Positions 1 through 8,625 of a stretch of DNA of 62,684 nucleotides are shown here, one piece after another (position 1 is the first letter of the stretch; every line of letters begins with the position of its first letter). The stretch covers positions 1 through 62,684 of the forward strand of contig JBCDBL010000004.1 in the NCBI GenBank assembly GCA_039183635.1. The letters run 5' to 3'. This DNA is from JBCDBL01 sp039183635. Lineage in GTDB: Bacteria; Pseudomonadota; Alphaproteobacteria; Caulobacterales; Parvularculaceae. The position numbers were made by a program, and so were the translations under genes. Under the pieces are notes generated by a model. The model was not told the origin of the DNA and ran no database searches. It saw only the letters and a program-made list of their open reading frames with translations.

Positions 1-164
1 GTGTGAAGCCACCTGTGCAGGCGATCAGAGGACCGCGCGAAAGCATAGGCGGCGAGGAGAATAAAGGGCGTTGTCGGCAGCAAGGGCAAAACGACGCCCA
101 AAGCGCCAAGCCCGAGTGCTGTAACGCCTATGAGTAACCATACCGCACGCATCATCTTCATCAT
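1..164 (-). CDS. DUF454 (YbaN-like) inner membrane protein, C-terminus cut by window edge
   Basis: The minus strand encodes MMKMMRAVWLLIGV followed by a hydrophobic stretch, then LLPTTPFILLAAYAFARSSD and LHRWLH up to the window edge. The PLLPTTPF–LLAAYxFARSS signature is diagnostic of the DUF454/YbaN family of small inner-membrane proteins of unknown function. About 54 residues are seen out of roughly 120–130 expected, so the remainder lies outside the window. Several in-frame ATGs cluster at the 5' end (codons at 162–164 back to 150–152); the first was chosen, and a GTG a few codons further upstream is also possible. The assignment rests on the motif and is fairly secure; function is unknown. 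Confidence 0.8.
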   Translation of the reverse strand, partial: MMKMMRAVWLLIGVTALGLGALGVVLPLLPTTPFILLAAYAFARSSDRLHRWLH

Positions 165-218
165 ACATGTTTTCACGCACTACAACCTGTTTCGGCTTTC
201 GATAGACGCCAATTTCGT

Positions 219-346
219 CCTCCCCCGCACGAGGGGGGAGGCGCCGGCGGAGGGGGCCGATGTTCATAAACGTTGCATTTTATAGTCGTAAATTCCGCCC
301 CCTTCGACCGCTGCGCGGCCACTTCCCCCGCCAAGCGGGGGAAGGA
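219..346. repeat. Intergenic GC-rich palindromic repeat, family A copy 1
   Basis: Two modules: a hairpin CCTCCCCCGC…GGGGGGAGG followed by GGAGGGGGC, then CCCCCTTCGACCGC followed by a second hairpin CTTCCCCCGC…GCGGGGGAAG. The same two-module arrangement recurs at 22061–22203 and 27111–27275. It fills most of the gap between the DUF454 gene and mutY and encodes nothing convincing. Confidence 0.75.
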
Positions 347-383
347 AACCACCTCATCGCATAATCTTAGCAAAACTTTTACC

Positions 384-1451
384 CTAAACCCGCATCCCCG
401 CCTTCACAGCCTTTCGCATCACCGTCGGCAATCCCGCCCCCAACGGGTCCGCCGCCCACTCGCCGTCGAGAGACTTTGCAACCTTCGCCCCCACCTCCGC
501 CCGCCATACCTCAAGTTCCAGATGAAAATGGGTGAACGTGTGCGTGACCGGCGTTGTCGGCTCCCATTTGGCATCTAAAGGAGCGTGAGCGGACGGGTTT
601 GGTGCAGCGCCTTCTTGCCAAGGCGTCGTCGGCACCCCGAGCATGCCGCCGAGCAGCCCCTTGTCCGGGCGACGGCGCAGCAACACCGCGCCATCGGACC
701 GCTCCACGTAAAACGCAACGCCCCTGCGGGTTGGTTTTTTGGCTTTCGGTTTTTTAAGCGGCAGCTCCGCCGCCCGCCCGGCCTTATGGGCGGCGCAGGA
801 TGGACGCACAACGCAAATACCGCAGGCAGGCGACTTCGGGGTGCAAATGGTGGCGCCGAGATCCATAAGAGCCTGCGCATAATCGCCAGGGCGTTTTTTC
901 GGCGTCAACGTCGCGGCGAGATCCTTCAGCGCCGGCTTGGCGTCCGGCAGCGGCGTCTCCACCATGTGAAAACGCGCCATAACCCGCTCCACATTGCCGT
1001 CCACCACAACAGCCGGTTTGCCGAAAGCGATGGCGGCGATGGCGGCCGCCGTATACGGACCGACGCCTGGCAGCTCTAGAAGGTCCGCCTCCTCCTCCGG
1101 GAAACGCCCGCCATAGTCCTCCACCACCGTTTTGGCGCATTTTAAAAGGTTGCGGGCGCGGGCGTAATACCCAAGGCCCGCCCATTCGGCCATCACCTGC
1201 TCCGACGGCGCGGCGGCGAGCGCTTCGACCGTGGGCCACAACTCCAGGAACCGAAGAAAATAGGATTTCACCGCCGCCACCGTCGTCTGCTGGAGCATGA
1301 TTTCCGACAGCCAGACATGGTGCGGGTCCGGACGAACGCCTTTTTTGCTTTCAGCCGGCGGCGTGCGCCAGGGCAGCCTGCGGGCGCTTGTGTCGTACCA
1401 GGCAAGCATGTCCTTGGCGAAGGCGGTTTGTTTTACGGACGAATTCGGCAT
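384..1451 (-). CDS. mutY: A/G-specific adenine DNA glycosylase MutY
   Basis: Removes adenine mispaired with 8-oxoguanine in base-excision repair. In the 355-residue product the N-terminal helix-hairpin-helix glycosylase domain carries the catalytic Glu50 (SEIMLQQT) and the HhH motif LPGVGPYTA with catalytic Asp151 (VVVDGNV). The [4Fe-4S] cysteines follow at 203, 210, 213 and 219 (C-x6-C-x2-C-x5-C), and a C-terminal NUDIX-like 8-oxoG recognition domain runs from about residue 240. The reading frame extends upstream to 1556, but that would overlap the divergent DUF721 gene. The ATG at 1449–1451, just before SSVKQTAFAKDML, fits family N-termini. The mutY–DUF721–dsbA–smc neighbourhood is common in Alphaproteobacteria. 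Confidence 0.97.
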   Translation of the reverse strand: MPNSSVKQTAFAKDMLAWYDTSARRLPWRTPPAESKKGVRPDPHHVWLSEIMLQQTTVAAVKSYFLRFLELWPTVEALAAAPSEQVMAEWAGLGYYARARNLLKCAKTVVEDYGGRFPEEEADLLELPGVGPYTAAAIAAIAFGKPAVVVDGNVERVMARFHMVETPLPDAKPALKDLAATLTPKKRPGDYAQALMDLGATICTPKSPACGICVVRPSCAAHKAGRAAELPLKKPKAKKPTRRGVAFYVERSDGAVLLRRRPDKGLLGGMLGVPTTPWQEGAAPNPSAHAPLDAKWEPTTPVTHTFTHFHLELEVWRAEVGAKVAKSLDGEWAADPLGAGLPTVMRKAVKAGMRV

Positions 1452-1514
1452 AATTTCAAAAACAGGCGAACAATGTTTCGCCTCTTGATGTAAGCGAACC
1501 GCCAGGATTGGCCA

Positions 1515-1883
1515 ATGCCCGTTCACACGCCCCCGCGCCTGCGCCGCCCTGTCCATGACACGGTGAACACCAAATCCGCCGTGCGGTGCGCGCCGACCGT
1601 GGGCCTTGCGTCGGGCCGCATTGTCGGGCGGTTGGGAAAAAAATTCGGCTTCGCCGACCCGGAGCTTTTAAAAAAATGGCCCGAGATCGTCGGTGATGTG
1701 GTCGCCAAGCTCGCCCGGCCGGAAAAACTCGCCCGCCGGGGCGGCGCCGGCGTTTTGACCCTGCGCGCGCGACATGGCGCGGCGGCGGCCCAGCTTCAAC
1801 ATGTCGCGCCCCAGATCCTGGAATGCGTCAACCGACATTACGGCTATAAAGCCGTGGCGAGCCTTAAGATAACGCAGGGATAG
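1515..1883 (+). CDS. DUF721 / DciA-family protein
   Basis: A 122-residue basic protein of the DUF721 family, whose best-known member DciA helps load the replicative helicase DnaB in bacteria lacking DnaC. The conserved N-terminal part is LKKWPEIVGDVVAKLARPEKL, shown here in two pieces: KKWPEIVG around residues 53–60 and AKLARPEKL just after. A second half, LTLRARHGAAAAQLQH, is followed by a helix ending VNRHYGYKAV. It lies divergent from mutY with about 60 bp between the starts and directly upstream of the DsbA-like gene. The first 25 residues are Pro/Arg rich and unlike the family core, so a later start is possible. The helicase-loading role in this organism is inferred from the family only. 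Confidence 0.85.
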   Translation: MPVHTPPRLRRPVHDTVNTKSAVRCAPTVGLASGRIVGRLGKKFGFADPELLKKWPEIVGDVVAKLARPEKLARRGGAGVLTLRARHGAAAAQLQHVAPQILECVNRHYGYKAVASLKITQG

Positions 1884-1988
1884 ACCGAGCAGATTTTGGG
1901 ATCGGGCCGCACCGGCGAGACTTGCGCTCGCCGACGCGACGCGCAAGACTCCATCCACCGGATTATAGTCACCAGGAAAGCCCCGCCC

Positions 1989-2687
1989 ATGCCGTTTTCG
2001 CGCCTCGCCGCCCCGATCGCCGCCAGCCTCGCGGCCCTCCTCGCCGCCTGTTCCGGCGAAAGCAGCACGCCCGCCTCTGAAAACAGCGGCGCATCCGCGG
2101 CGTCCTCCGCCGCCGCCGGCGATATGGACATCAAGGATACGGACATCGTCATCGGCGCCGACGACGCGCCGGTGACCATTATCGAATACGCCTCCATCAC
2201 CTGCGGCGGCTGCGCGAATTTTCACGCCACGACCTTTCCGGAGTTGAAGGAAAAATACATCGATACGGGGAAAGTGCGTTTCGTATTCCGGGAATTTCCC
2301 GTGGTGCCGAGCGGGCTTGCGGACCTGTCCTTCGCCGGTTCGATGCTCGCCAGATGCCTTGGCGCGCAAAAGGGCGTGGACGCGTATTTCGCCGCAATCA
2401 AGGGGCTGATGAAAACCATGCACCCGTTAAAGGATTTCGAGTATATCGAAACCCCGCGCCAATGGCTGCTGGACGCGGCGGCGGAAGCCGGCATGGACGA
2501 GGCGGCGTTTGAAGCGTGCGTCCAGGACACAGAATTGTTCGACCAACTAAAGGCGCAGGTGGAGCATGGCGCCGAAACCTATGACATCAGCGGCACGCCC
2601 AGCTTCATCATCAACGGCCAGCCCCGCCGCATGTTTACAATCGAACAGTTTGACGAGGCCCTCGCCCCGCTTCTTTCCAGCGAATGA
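1989..2687 (+). CDS. DsbA-family thioredoxin-fold lipoprotein with CGGC active site
   Basis: A 232-residue periplasmic thiol-disulfide protein. The start ATG at 1989 follows AGGAAAG and opens a lipoprotein signal peptide with lipobox LLAAC (lipidated Cys21), so the 31 extra upstream codons of the frame were discarded. A thioredoxin fold with an inserted helical domain follows. The active site is C72-G-G-C75 (SITCGGCANFH) and the cis-Pro loop is GTPSF. The family normally has CPHC, so the Gly-Gly dipeptide is unusual and should shift the redox potential. Position between DUF721 and smc is the standard alphaproteobacterial context. A disulfide oxidase or isomerase role at the cell envelope is likely; the exact partner is unknown. 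Confidence 0.9.
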   Translation: MPFSRLAAPIAASLAALLAACSGESSTPASENSGASAASSAAAGDMDIKDTDIVIGADDAPVTIIEYASITCGGCANFHATTFPELKEKYIDTGKVRFVFREFPVVPSGLADLSFAGSMLARCLGAQKGVDAYFAAIKGLMKTMHPLKDFEYIETPRQWLLDAAAEAGMDEAAFEACVQDTELFDQLKAQVEHGAETYDISGTPSFIINGQPRRMFTIEQFDEALAPLLSSE

Positions 2688-2751
2688 GAATCGGGGCCAT
2701 CTCGGGGTTTAGATGTTAACGCAACAAAAACTCCGAGAAAGCTGACGTCCC

Positions 2752-5700
2752 GTGAAGTTCGAAAAGCTGCGCCTTGTCGGTTTCAAATCCTTCGTCGACC
2801 CGACGGATTTCCATATCGAGCCGGGATTGACCGGTATTGTCGGGCCGAACGGCTGCGGCAAGTCCAATTTGCTGGAGGCCCTGCGCTGGGTGATGGGCGC
2901 AACCTCCGCCAAGGCCCTGCGCGGCGCGGGCATGGAGGATGTGATTTTCTCCGGCACGACCAACAGGCCGTCGCGCAATTGGGCGGAGGTGGTGCTCACC
3001 GCTGACAATTCCGACCGGACCGCCCCGGCGCAGTTCAACGATTCAGATACGATTGAGATCTCCCGTCGCATCGACCGGGACGGCGGCTCCACATACCGTT
3101 TGAACGGCAAGGAGCTGCGGGCCAAAGACATCCAGCTGCTGTTCGCCGACGCCTCCACCGGAGCGAACTCTCCAGCGCTTGTGCGCCAGGGGCAGATTTC
3201 CGAGCTGATCAACGCAAAACCGCAAAACCGCCGGAAGCTGCTCGAAGAGGCCGCCGGCATCACCGGCCTCCACACCCGTCGCCATGAGGCGGAGCTCAAG
3301 CTGAGAGCAGCGGAGACCAACCTCACGCGGCTTGAAGACGTGGTCGGCGAGCTGGAAGTTCAGCGCGGCGCCCTCGCCCGCCAGGCGCGCCAGGCGTCCC
3401 GCTACCGCAATCTCTCCGGCCATATCCGCAAGGCCGAGGCCATGGCGGCTTATTTGCGCTGGAAAGAAGCCTCCGACGCCTTGGAAGAAGCTGAACAAGA
3501 ACATGGTCAAGCGGTGGAGCTTGTGGAGGAAACGACGCGGGCCACCGCAGCGGCCTCCGCCGCACAAGGCGAGGTGTCCGCCCTGCTCGACCCGTTGCGT
3601 CAAAAGGAGGCGGAAGCTGCGGCCGCCCTTCATCGCCTGGTCGTGGCGCGGGAAAATCTCGACAAGGAAGAAGAACGCGCCAAAGCGGAGGTTGAACGCC
3701 TCATCGCCCAAGGCGACGCCATCGCCCAGGACATCGCCCGGGAAAACGAGCTGCTCTCAGACGCCCGCGCGGCGTTGGAGACAATTTCCTCTGAGGAAGA
3801 ACAGCTCGCCGCCCGCCAGGCCAGCGAAGCAGAACGCCTGCGGGCCGCCCAACAAACCCGCGATGCGGAATCGGAAAAATTGTCCGAAGCCGAACAGGCT
3901 CTAGACCGTTTCAACGCCGAGTTCGCCGACATTCAAGCCGAACGCAAAGCCGCCGAAAACGCCATTGAAGAGGCCGAACGCCGCCAGCGCCGCACCGAGG
4001 CGCAACTGCAAGAGCTTCTGCGCGAACAAGCGGAAATCGCACCGAGTGCGGAGGAAGCCGAGGCCCGGTCCGCCATTGAGCAGGCGGTGAAAGCGGCAGA
4101 AGCGGACAAAACGAGCGCGGAAGGCGCGATGCAGGCCGCCGAAGCGGCACGCCAGGCGGCCCAAACCGAGGAAGAAGCCCGCCGCGCCCCCGGTCGGGAC
4201 TCCGAAAAAGCCCTCTCCCGCCTCACCGCGGAAATCGAAGCCCTGCGCAAGCTGTTGTCCGCCGGAGATCTTGGCGATTGGCCGGCGCTGATCGACGACA
4301 TCTCTGTAGCGCCGGGCTATGAGAACGCGCTTGCGGCCGGTCTCGGCGACGACCTCGGCGCAGCGGTCGACGAAGCGGCGCCCGCCCATTGGTCCGCCCT
4401 CGGACAAGACGAGATCAGCGGCGATGCGCCCTTGCCTGGCGGCGCGCGGCCTTTGTCAGAATGCGTCGAAGCTCCGGCGCGCCTGAGACGCCGCCTGTCG
4501 CAAATCGGCGTGGTGGACGAGGAAGCTGGCGAGGCGCTGCGCCCGCACTTACAGCCTGGCCAACGTCTTGTCTCCCAACGGGGCGACCTATGGCGCTGGG
4601 ACGGCTATGTGGCCCGCGCCGAGGCGAAAACCGCCGCCGCAGTGCGCCTGGAACAACGCAACCGCCTTGAAGCTTTGGAAAGCGAGCTTGATACGGCGCG
4701 GTCAAACGCCGCCGCCGCAAAAGCCGCCCATGAAGCGGCGGAGACCGCCCTGAAGCGGGCGCGTCAGGAAGAAACCGACCGCCGGGAGGCCGCCCGCCGC
4801 GCCGGCCGCGCCCTGGAAGAGGCTCGCGCCGCCCTCGGCCGGCTGGAGCGGGAGACCGCAAACCGCGATGCCCGCCTGTCCGCCATCGAGGAGGCTGTAC
4901 GCAGGCTGACGGACGATAAAACCGAATCAGAAACCATTGCGACGGATGCGCGGGACCGCCTCACGCAGATGCCGAACCTCGAAGCCGCACAAGAAAACGC
5001 CACCGCGGCCAAACAAACGGTGTTCACCGCCCGGACGGCTGCGGCCGACGCCCGCGCGGCGTATTCAGCGCTCGCCCGGGAAGCGGAGATGCGCGAGCAA
5101 CGTTTATCGGAAATCGGACGAGAACGGACAGCGTGGGGCGAGCGGACCCGCACCGCGGAAGGTCGCTTGACGGCTCTCAACGGTCGCAAAGATGAAACCG
5201 CGGCCGCCCTTGAAACCGCACAAGCCGCGCCAGGCGCATTCGAAGAGCAACGCCAGGCGCTGCTCGACCAGATCGACGGGGCCGAAGCCCGTCGCAAGAC
5301 CGCCGCAGACGAACTCGCCGAAGCGTCCAACGAAAACCTCTCCCGGGACCGGGCGTTGAAACTGGCCGAGACCGCTTTGTCGGAGGCCCGAGAGGCGCGG
5401 GCGCGCACGGAGGCCACTTTGGATGCGGCGAAACAACGCGTCATGGAGGCCGACCTCCTCGCCCGGGAAAGCTGCGCCGTAGAACCTGACGCGTTGCTCG
5501 ACATCGCGGAACACAAAGAAGACACTCCTCTGCCGGAACGGGCGGAGATGGAAGCCAAGCTCGAAAAGCTGAAGCGGGAACGGGAGAATCTCGGCGGCGT
5601 CAATTTGCGCGCCGAAGAGGAAGTCAAAGAACTCGACGATCGCCTCGGCGAAATTGCGACGGAACGCGAGGACCTGGAAGGCGCCATCAACAAGTTGCGC

Positions 5701-6216
5701 GGCGCCATCGGCAGCCTCAATCGCGAAGGCCGTCAACGGTTGATGGAAGCGTTCGACAAGGTGAACGCCAGTTTCTCCGACCTGTTCGTGCGCCTGTTCG
5801 GCGGCGGCCAGGCTGAATTGCGCCTTGTTGATTCGGAAGATCCGCTTGAAGCCGGCCTCGAGATTTTCGCGAGCCCGCCCGGCAAAAAGCTTACCTCTAT
5901 GTCGCTGATGTCCGGCGGGGAACAAGCGCTCACCGCCACAGCGCTCATCTTCGCGGTGTTCTTGTCAAACCCGGCGCCGGTCTGTGTGCTCGACGAGGTC
6001 GACGCACCCTTAGACGACGCCAATGTCGACCGCTACTGCCAGCTTATGGAAGAGATGGGCAAACAAACCGACACACGCTTCATCATGATCACCCACCATG
6101 CCGTGACCATGTCCCGCATGCACCGCCTCTATGGCGTCACCATGGCCGAACGCGGCGTGAGCCAGCTGGTCTCAGTGGACCTGACACGCGCAGAACAGCT
6201 CGTGGCGGCGGAGTAG
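2752..6216 (+). CDS. smc: Chromosome segregation protein SMC
   Basis: The 1154-residue condensin ATPase organises and segregates the chromosome. The N-terminal ATPase half has the Walker A GPNGCGKS at residues 31–38. Two very long Ala/Glu/Arg-rich coiled coils (about 170–490 and 640–980) flank a hinge around residues 500–600 (ending near GDLWRWDGYV). The C-terminal half has the ABC signature LMSGGEQAL and Walker B VCVLDEVDAPLDD. The start is GTG at 2752, giving MKFEKLRLVGFKSF, the canonical N-terminus; no better ATG exists. Length matches the alphaproteobacterial family. Long antisense frames in this gene come from its GC-rich coiled-coil codons and are not genes. Confidence 0.98.
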   Translation: MKFEKLRLVGFKSFVDPTDFHIEPGLTGIVGPNGCGKSNLLEALRWVMGATSAKALRGAGMEDVIFSGTTNRPSRNWAEVVLTADNSDRTAPAQFNDSDTIEISRRIDRDGGSTYRLNGKELRAKDIQLLFADASTGANSPALVRQGQISELINAKPQNRRKLLEEAAGITGLHTRRHEAELKLRAAETNLTRLEDVVGELEVQRGALARQARQASRYRNLSGHIRKAEAMAAYLRWKEASDALEEAEQEHGQAVELVEETTRATAAASAAQGEVSALLDPLRQKEAEAAAALHRLVVARENLDKEEERAKAEVERLIAQGDAIAQDIARENELLSDARAALETISSEEEQLAARQASEAERLRAAQQTRDAESEKLSEAEQALDRFNAEFADIQAERKAAENAIEEAERRQRRTEAQLQELLREQAEIAPSAEEAEARSAIEQAVKAAEADKTSAEGAMQAAEAARQAAQTEEEARRAPGRDSEKALSRLTAEIEALRKLLSAGDLGDWPALIDDISVAPGYENALAAGLGDDLGAAVDEAAPAHWSALGQDEISGDAPLPGGARPLSECVEAPARLRRRLSQIGVVDEEAGEALRPHLQPGQRLVSQRGDLWRWDGYVARAEAKTAAAVRLEQRNRLEALESELDTARSNAAAAKAAHEAAETALKRARQEETDRREAARRAGRALEEARAALGRLERETANRDARLSAIEEAVRRLTDDKTESETIATDARDRLTQMPNLEAAQENATAAKQTVFTARTAAADARAAYSALAREAEMREQRLSEIGRERTAWGERTRTAEGRLTALNGRKDETAAALETAQAAPGAFEEQRQALLDQIDGAEARRKTAADELAEASNENLSRDRALKLAETALSEAREARARTEATLDAAKQRVMEADLLARESCAVEPDALLDIAEHKEDTPLPERAEMEAKLEKLKRERENLGGVNLRAEEEVKELDDRLGEIATEREDLEGAINKLRGAIGSLNREGRQRLMEAFDKVNASFSDLFVRLFGGGQAELRLVDSEDPLEAGLEIFASPPGKKLTSMSLMSGGEQALTATALIFAVFLSNPAPVCVLDEVDAPLDDANVDRYCQLMEEMGKQTDTRFIMITHHAVTMSRMHRLYGVTMAERGVSQLVSVDLTRAEQLVAAE

Positions 6217-6270
6217 CAGCAGCCACTGAATCGTGATTAACAGTCTTGGCTTGGCGCTACTCTGTGTTTC

Positions 6271-6313
6271 TTAGACCACGTTTACAATTCTTCGAATCGT
6301 AAACGTGGTCTAA
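6271..6313. other. Perfect 15-bp inverted repeat downstream of smc
   Basis: TTAGACCACGTTTAC at 6271–6285 is the exact reverse complement of 6299–6313, with a partly self-pairing 13-base centre. There is no strong U-run, so it may act as an mRNA 3' stabiliser or be a repeat module rather than a classical terminator. Its right arm runs straight into the mosaic repeat at 6311. Confidence 0.6.
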
Positions 6314-6415
6314 AGCGTCTCCTCTTCAATCGGAATCGGGGAGACGCTTTAAGTCTTTGTTTTTTCGCATTTGCGTACGGCCAACCGTACACACTTGGCC
6401 TGGAAATGCTTTAAG
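6311..6415. repeat. Mosaic intergenic repeat, family B copy 1
   Basis: Module order: TAAAGCGTCTC…GAGACGCTTTA hairpin, AAGTCTTTGTTTTTTCGCA, then ACGGCCAACCGT and TTGGCCTGGAAATGCTTTA. The same element occurs at 10014–10115 and 48078–48183 (inverted) and 62346–62452 (direct), with a diverged relative at 23704–23813. It is noncoding. Confidence 0.85.
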
Positions 6416-6454
6416 CTTATGTTTTGACGCGCATTTTATTCACAAAACCGGTTC

Positions 6455-6811
6455 CTACTTTTGTGAATGCGCATCTAGACGCGCCAGCATATGCCGTTGA
6501 TGATCCTGCCCACCGAAGAAAACGGCGAGAACAGAAATAATCCGGGCGTTTTCATCGACATGGAAATAGAAGATCGCATTGTTCTTCGTCACATGACGTA
6601 AGCTAACCATAAGCTCAGGCCTTAATGTTCCCTGAAAGGGGACCTGAGCCAGCGCTTCCATATCATCATCAATCATGCGCAAACGATGCACCGCACGCTC
6701 TACCGCAATATCAATGGCATCGCCTAACGCCGAATAGCTCTCTACAAGGTGGTCGAAGATAAAATCAAGATCGCGAACAGCTTGTTCTGTACGAACAACC
6801 TTATACGCCAT
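6455..6811 (-). CDS. parE: ParE/RelE-superfamily toxin
   Basis: A 118-residue toxin of the ParE/RelE fold, expected to poison DNA gyrase (ParE) or translation (RelE-like); the adjacent ParD-type antitoxin favours ParE. Visible features are the N-terminal helices with YKVVRTEQAVRDLDFIFDHL, a second helix with AVHRLRMI, and C-terminal strands AIFYFHVDENARIISVLAVF ending GGQDHQRHML. It overlaps the antitoxin end by 11 bp, a normal translational-coupling arrangement. The last residues (roughly DAHSQK) and the stop codon are encoded by a palindromic repeat (TCACAAAACCGGTTCC…TTTTGTGA, 6440–6466), so the toxin C-terminus appears to have been altered by repeat insertion. Confidence 0.9.
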   Translation of the reverse strand: MAYKVVRTEQAVRDLDFIFDHLVESYSALGDAIDIAVERAVHRLRMIDDDMEALAQVPFQGTLRPELMVSLRHVTKNNAIFYFHVDENARIISVLAVFFGGQDHQRHMLARLDAHSQK

Positions 6812-7070
6812 ACTGCTTTTTCTTCCGTGCGATGAGCGCTTCGGTCTGGGCGCGCGCTTGGTCCATATCGAGGAACGGACCTTTCATCCGATCCTCAATA
6901 AGGCCTTTAAGAGCGGCAAGTTCAGCTTCTTTCAACTCAGCTTCCTCACGCACAAGCTCAAGACCGCGCTGCACGACCGCACTAACACTTGCATAGCGCC
7001 CTTCCGCAACAAGCCGCCGAACATAAGCGTCCTGTTGATCAGAAATAGAAACAGATGCTTTTACCGACAT
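6801..7070 (-). CDS. parD: ParD-family antitoxin
   Basis: An 89-residue antitoxin with an N-terminal ribbon-helix-helix DNA-binding domain (ASVSISDQQDAYVRRLVAEG then SVSAVVQRGLELV) and a charged C-terminal tail that should wrap the toxin. It is the first gene of the parDE operon and likely represses it. A 17-nt palindrome 22 bp upstream of its ATG is the probable operator. The pair sits between smc and the ATP synthase genes, a typical chromosomal toxin–antitoxin insertion. Confidence 0.92.
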   Translation of the reverse strand: MSVKASVSISDQQDAYVRRLVAEGRYASVSAVVQRGLELVREEAELKEAELAALKGLIEDRMKGPFLDMDQARAQTEALIARKKKQYGV

Positions 7071-7091
7071 AAGTAAACCTCCAACGCCAAA

Positions 7092-7108
7092 ATACTACTG
7101 AGTAGTAT
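7092..7108. promoter_or_regulatory. Candidate parDE operator
   Basis: ATACTACTGAGTAGTAT is a perfect palindrome (8-bp arms about one G) located 22–38 bp upstream of the parD ATG. Its position and symmetry fit autoregulation by the ribbon-helix-helix antitoxin. This is inference from position; binding is not shown. Confidence 0.6.
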
Positions 7109-7418
7109 AAAAAGCAAGTTAAGGTCTTAAACCCTTTGCGTCCCCGGCACATGTGATCCTGCGCGTATTCGGCCAACGGGAATCGCAAATGACAAAATCC
7201 GTTCATTTCACAAAACCTCGCCGTCCCACTTGACTTGACCTGTTCAACTTCCGGGATGACAGAACGCCGCAACCTGAATTTCGCCGCAATAAACCTCCAT
7301 TTTCCGACGCAAAACAAAAGCTTACCGCAACGCGGCGATTGCTTGACTTGGGGCACGGCCATGGCTACCTTCCGCGCGATTTCGCCGGGGCGTTCGGCCC
7401 GTCGGCCCACATACCTTC
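7109..7418. other. Intergenic stretch between parD and atpI
   Basis: No convincing gene. It should contain the promoter of the divergent ATP synthase operon, but I see no clear -35/-10 pair. A fragment reading CCGGGATGAC near 7250 resembles the end of repeat family C. Confidence 0.4.
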
Positions 7419-7754
7419 ATGGCGGTTCCCATCACCCGTTCCGACCCTGATCCCTCGCTTGACGATTTCGGCGATCGCCTTGATGCGAAGCTGAAACAAC
7501 GGGCGAAAGACGACGCAGACCAAGCGGCGCGGGACGGACAAACGAAAGGGATCGGCGCGGGGCTTCGCATCGTCTCAGACCTGGTCGCTGGCGTTGCGGT
7601 CGGCGCGTTTTTAGGGTTGGGGATCGACGCGGTGTTCGGAACATCTCCGTGGGGATTAATTGTTTGCCTCTTGTTTGGCTTCGGCGGCGGCGTATCAAAC
7701 GCCATAAGATCCGCGCAGGCCATCGGACAGGCGAGTGAAAACGAAGACGCTTAA
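7419..7754 (+). CDS. atpI: ATP synthase protein I (AtpI)
   Basis: A 111-residue protein with a charged N-terminus (about residues 10–42) and two transmembrane helices: one covering ISDLVAGVAVGAFLGLGID-like sequence near residue 52, the other WGLIVCLLFGFGGG. AtpI helps assemble the c-ring and is the usual first gene of the alphaproteobacterial F0 operon. The TTG start of atpB follows 47 bp later. The ATG at 7419 is the first plausible start; no strong ribosome-binding site is seen. Confidence 0.9.
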   Translation: MAVPITRSDPDPSLDDFGDRLDAKLKQRAKDDADQAARDGQTKGIGAGLRIVSDLVAGVAVGAFLGLGIDAVFGTSPWGLIVCLLFGFGGGVSNAIRSAQAIGQASENEDA

Positions 7755-7801
7755 AAGAGCCGCATGAGCGGTTCTGCTATACTTAAGACAGGGGCCTACC
7801 G

Positions 7802-8560
7802 TTGGCGAACGATCCGATTAAACAGTTCAAGGTCGAAAAGCTTGTCGAACTGACGCTTCCCGGCACGGCCGTTGATATTTCTTTCACAAACGTCGCCCTG
7901 TTTATGGCTCTGTCCGCGATCAGCGCCACGGCGCTTTTGACCTTGTCGATGCAGGGCCGCGCCCTTGTTCCCGGCCGGGTGCAGTCCGTAGCGGAGCTGC
8001 TCTACGAATTTGTGGCGAACAGCATTGTGCGACCGTCGCTCGGCTCCGATGGGCAACGGTTCTTCCCGTTCGTGTTCACGCTGTTCCTGTTCATCCTGTT
8101 CGGCAACATGCTGGGCATGGTGCCTTACTTCTTCACCTTCACCTCCCAGATTATCGTCACCTTCGCGCTCGCCATGCTGGTGATCAGCATTGTGCTCATC
8201 TACGGCTTCATGAAAAACGGGCTTGGCTTTTTAAAGCTGTTCGTCCCCTCCGGCGTGCCGGCGGCTGTATTGTGGCTGGTGGTGATTATCGAAGTGTTCT
8301 CATTCATCAGCCGGCCCGTGAGCCTCGGGGTGCGTCTGTTCGCCAACATGTTGGCGGGCCACATCACGTTGAAAGTGTTCTCAGGCTTCATTTCGACCAT
8401 GGCCGGCGCCGGCGCCCTTGGCGTTATCGGCGCGATCCTGCCCCTCGGCATGACGGTGGCGATCACGGCGCTCGAGTTTCTGGTGGCGTTCCTCCAGGCT
8501 TATGTCTTCGCCATCTTGACTTGCATCTATCTCAACGACGCGGTTCACCCCGGACACTGA
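7802..8560 (+). CDS. atpB: F0F1 ATP synthase subunit a
   Basis: The 252-residue integral membrane subunit forms the proton half-channels against the c-ring. The essential arginine lies in LGVRLFANMLAGH, in the conserved fourth helix, and further hydrophobic helices fill the chain. The reading frame opens with TTG at 7802 (product MANDPIKQFKVEKLVE), and no ATG is available without losing the conserved N-terminus. GGGG just upstream may serve as a weak ribosome-binding site. It is second in the atpI-B-E-F'-F operon. Confidence 0.97.
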   Translation: MANDPIKQFKVEKLVELTLPGTAVDISFTNVALFMALSAISATALLTLSMQGRALVPGRVQSVAELLYEFVANSIVRPSLGSDGQRFFPFVFTLFLFILFGNMLGMVPYFFTFTSQIIVTFALAMLVISIVLIYGFMKNGLGFLKLFVPSGVPAAVLWLVVIIEVFSFISRPVSLGVRLFANMLAGHITLKVFSGFISTMAGAGALGVIGAILPLGMTVAITALEFLVAFLQAYVFAILTCIYLNDAVHPGH

Positions 8561-8625
8561 CGGAAACAGCGGCGTTTACCTTTTCACCCCTTCACTTAAG
8601 AGTTTCACCTAAAGGAGCATTAAAA

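Noticed and set aside
1452..1556. Upstream extension of the mutY reading frame
   Set aside because: It would overlap the divergent DUF721 gene and adds residues without family similarity; the ATG at 1451 gives a normal MutY N-terminus.
3043..5925. Several long antisense frames inside smc
   Set aside because: They are Ala/Arg/Gly-rich shadows of the GC-rich coiled-coil codons, without recognisable motifs.
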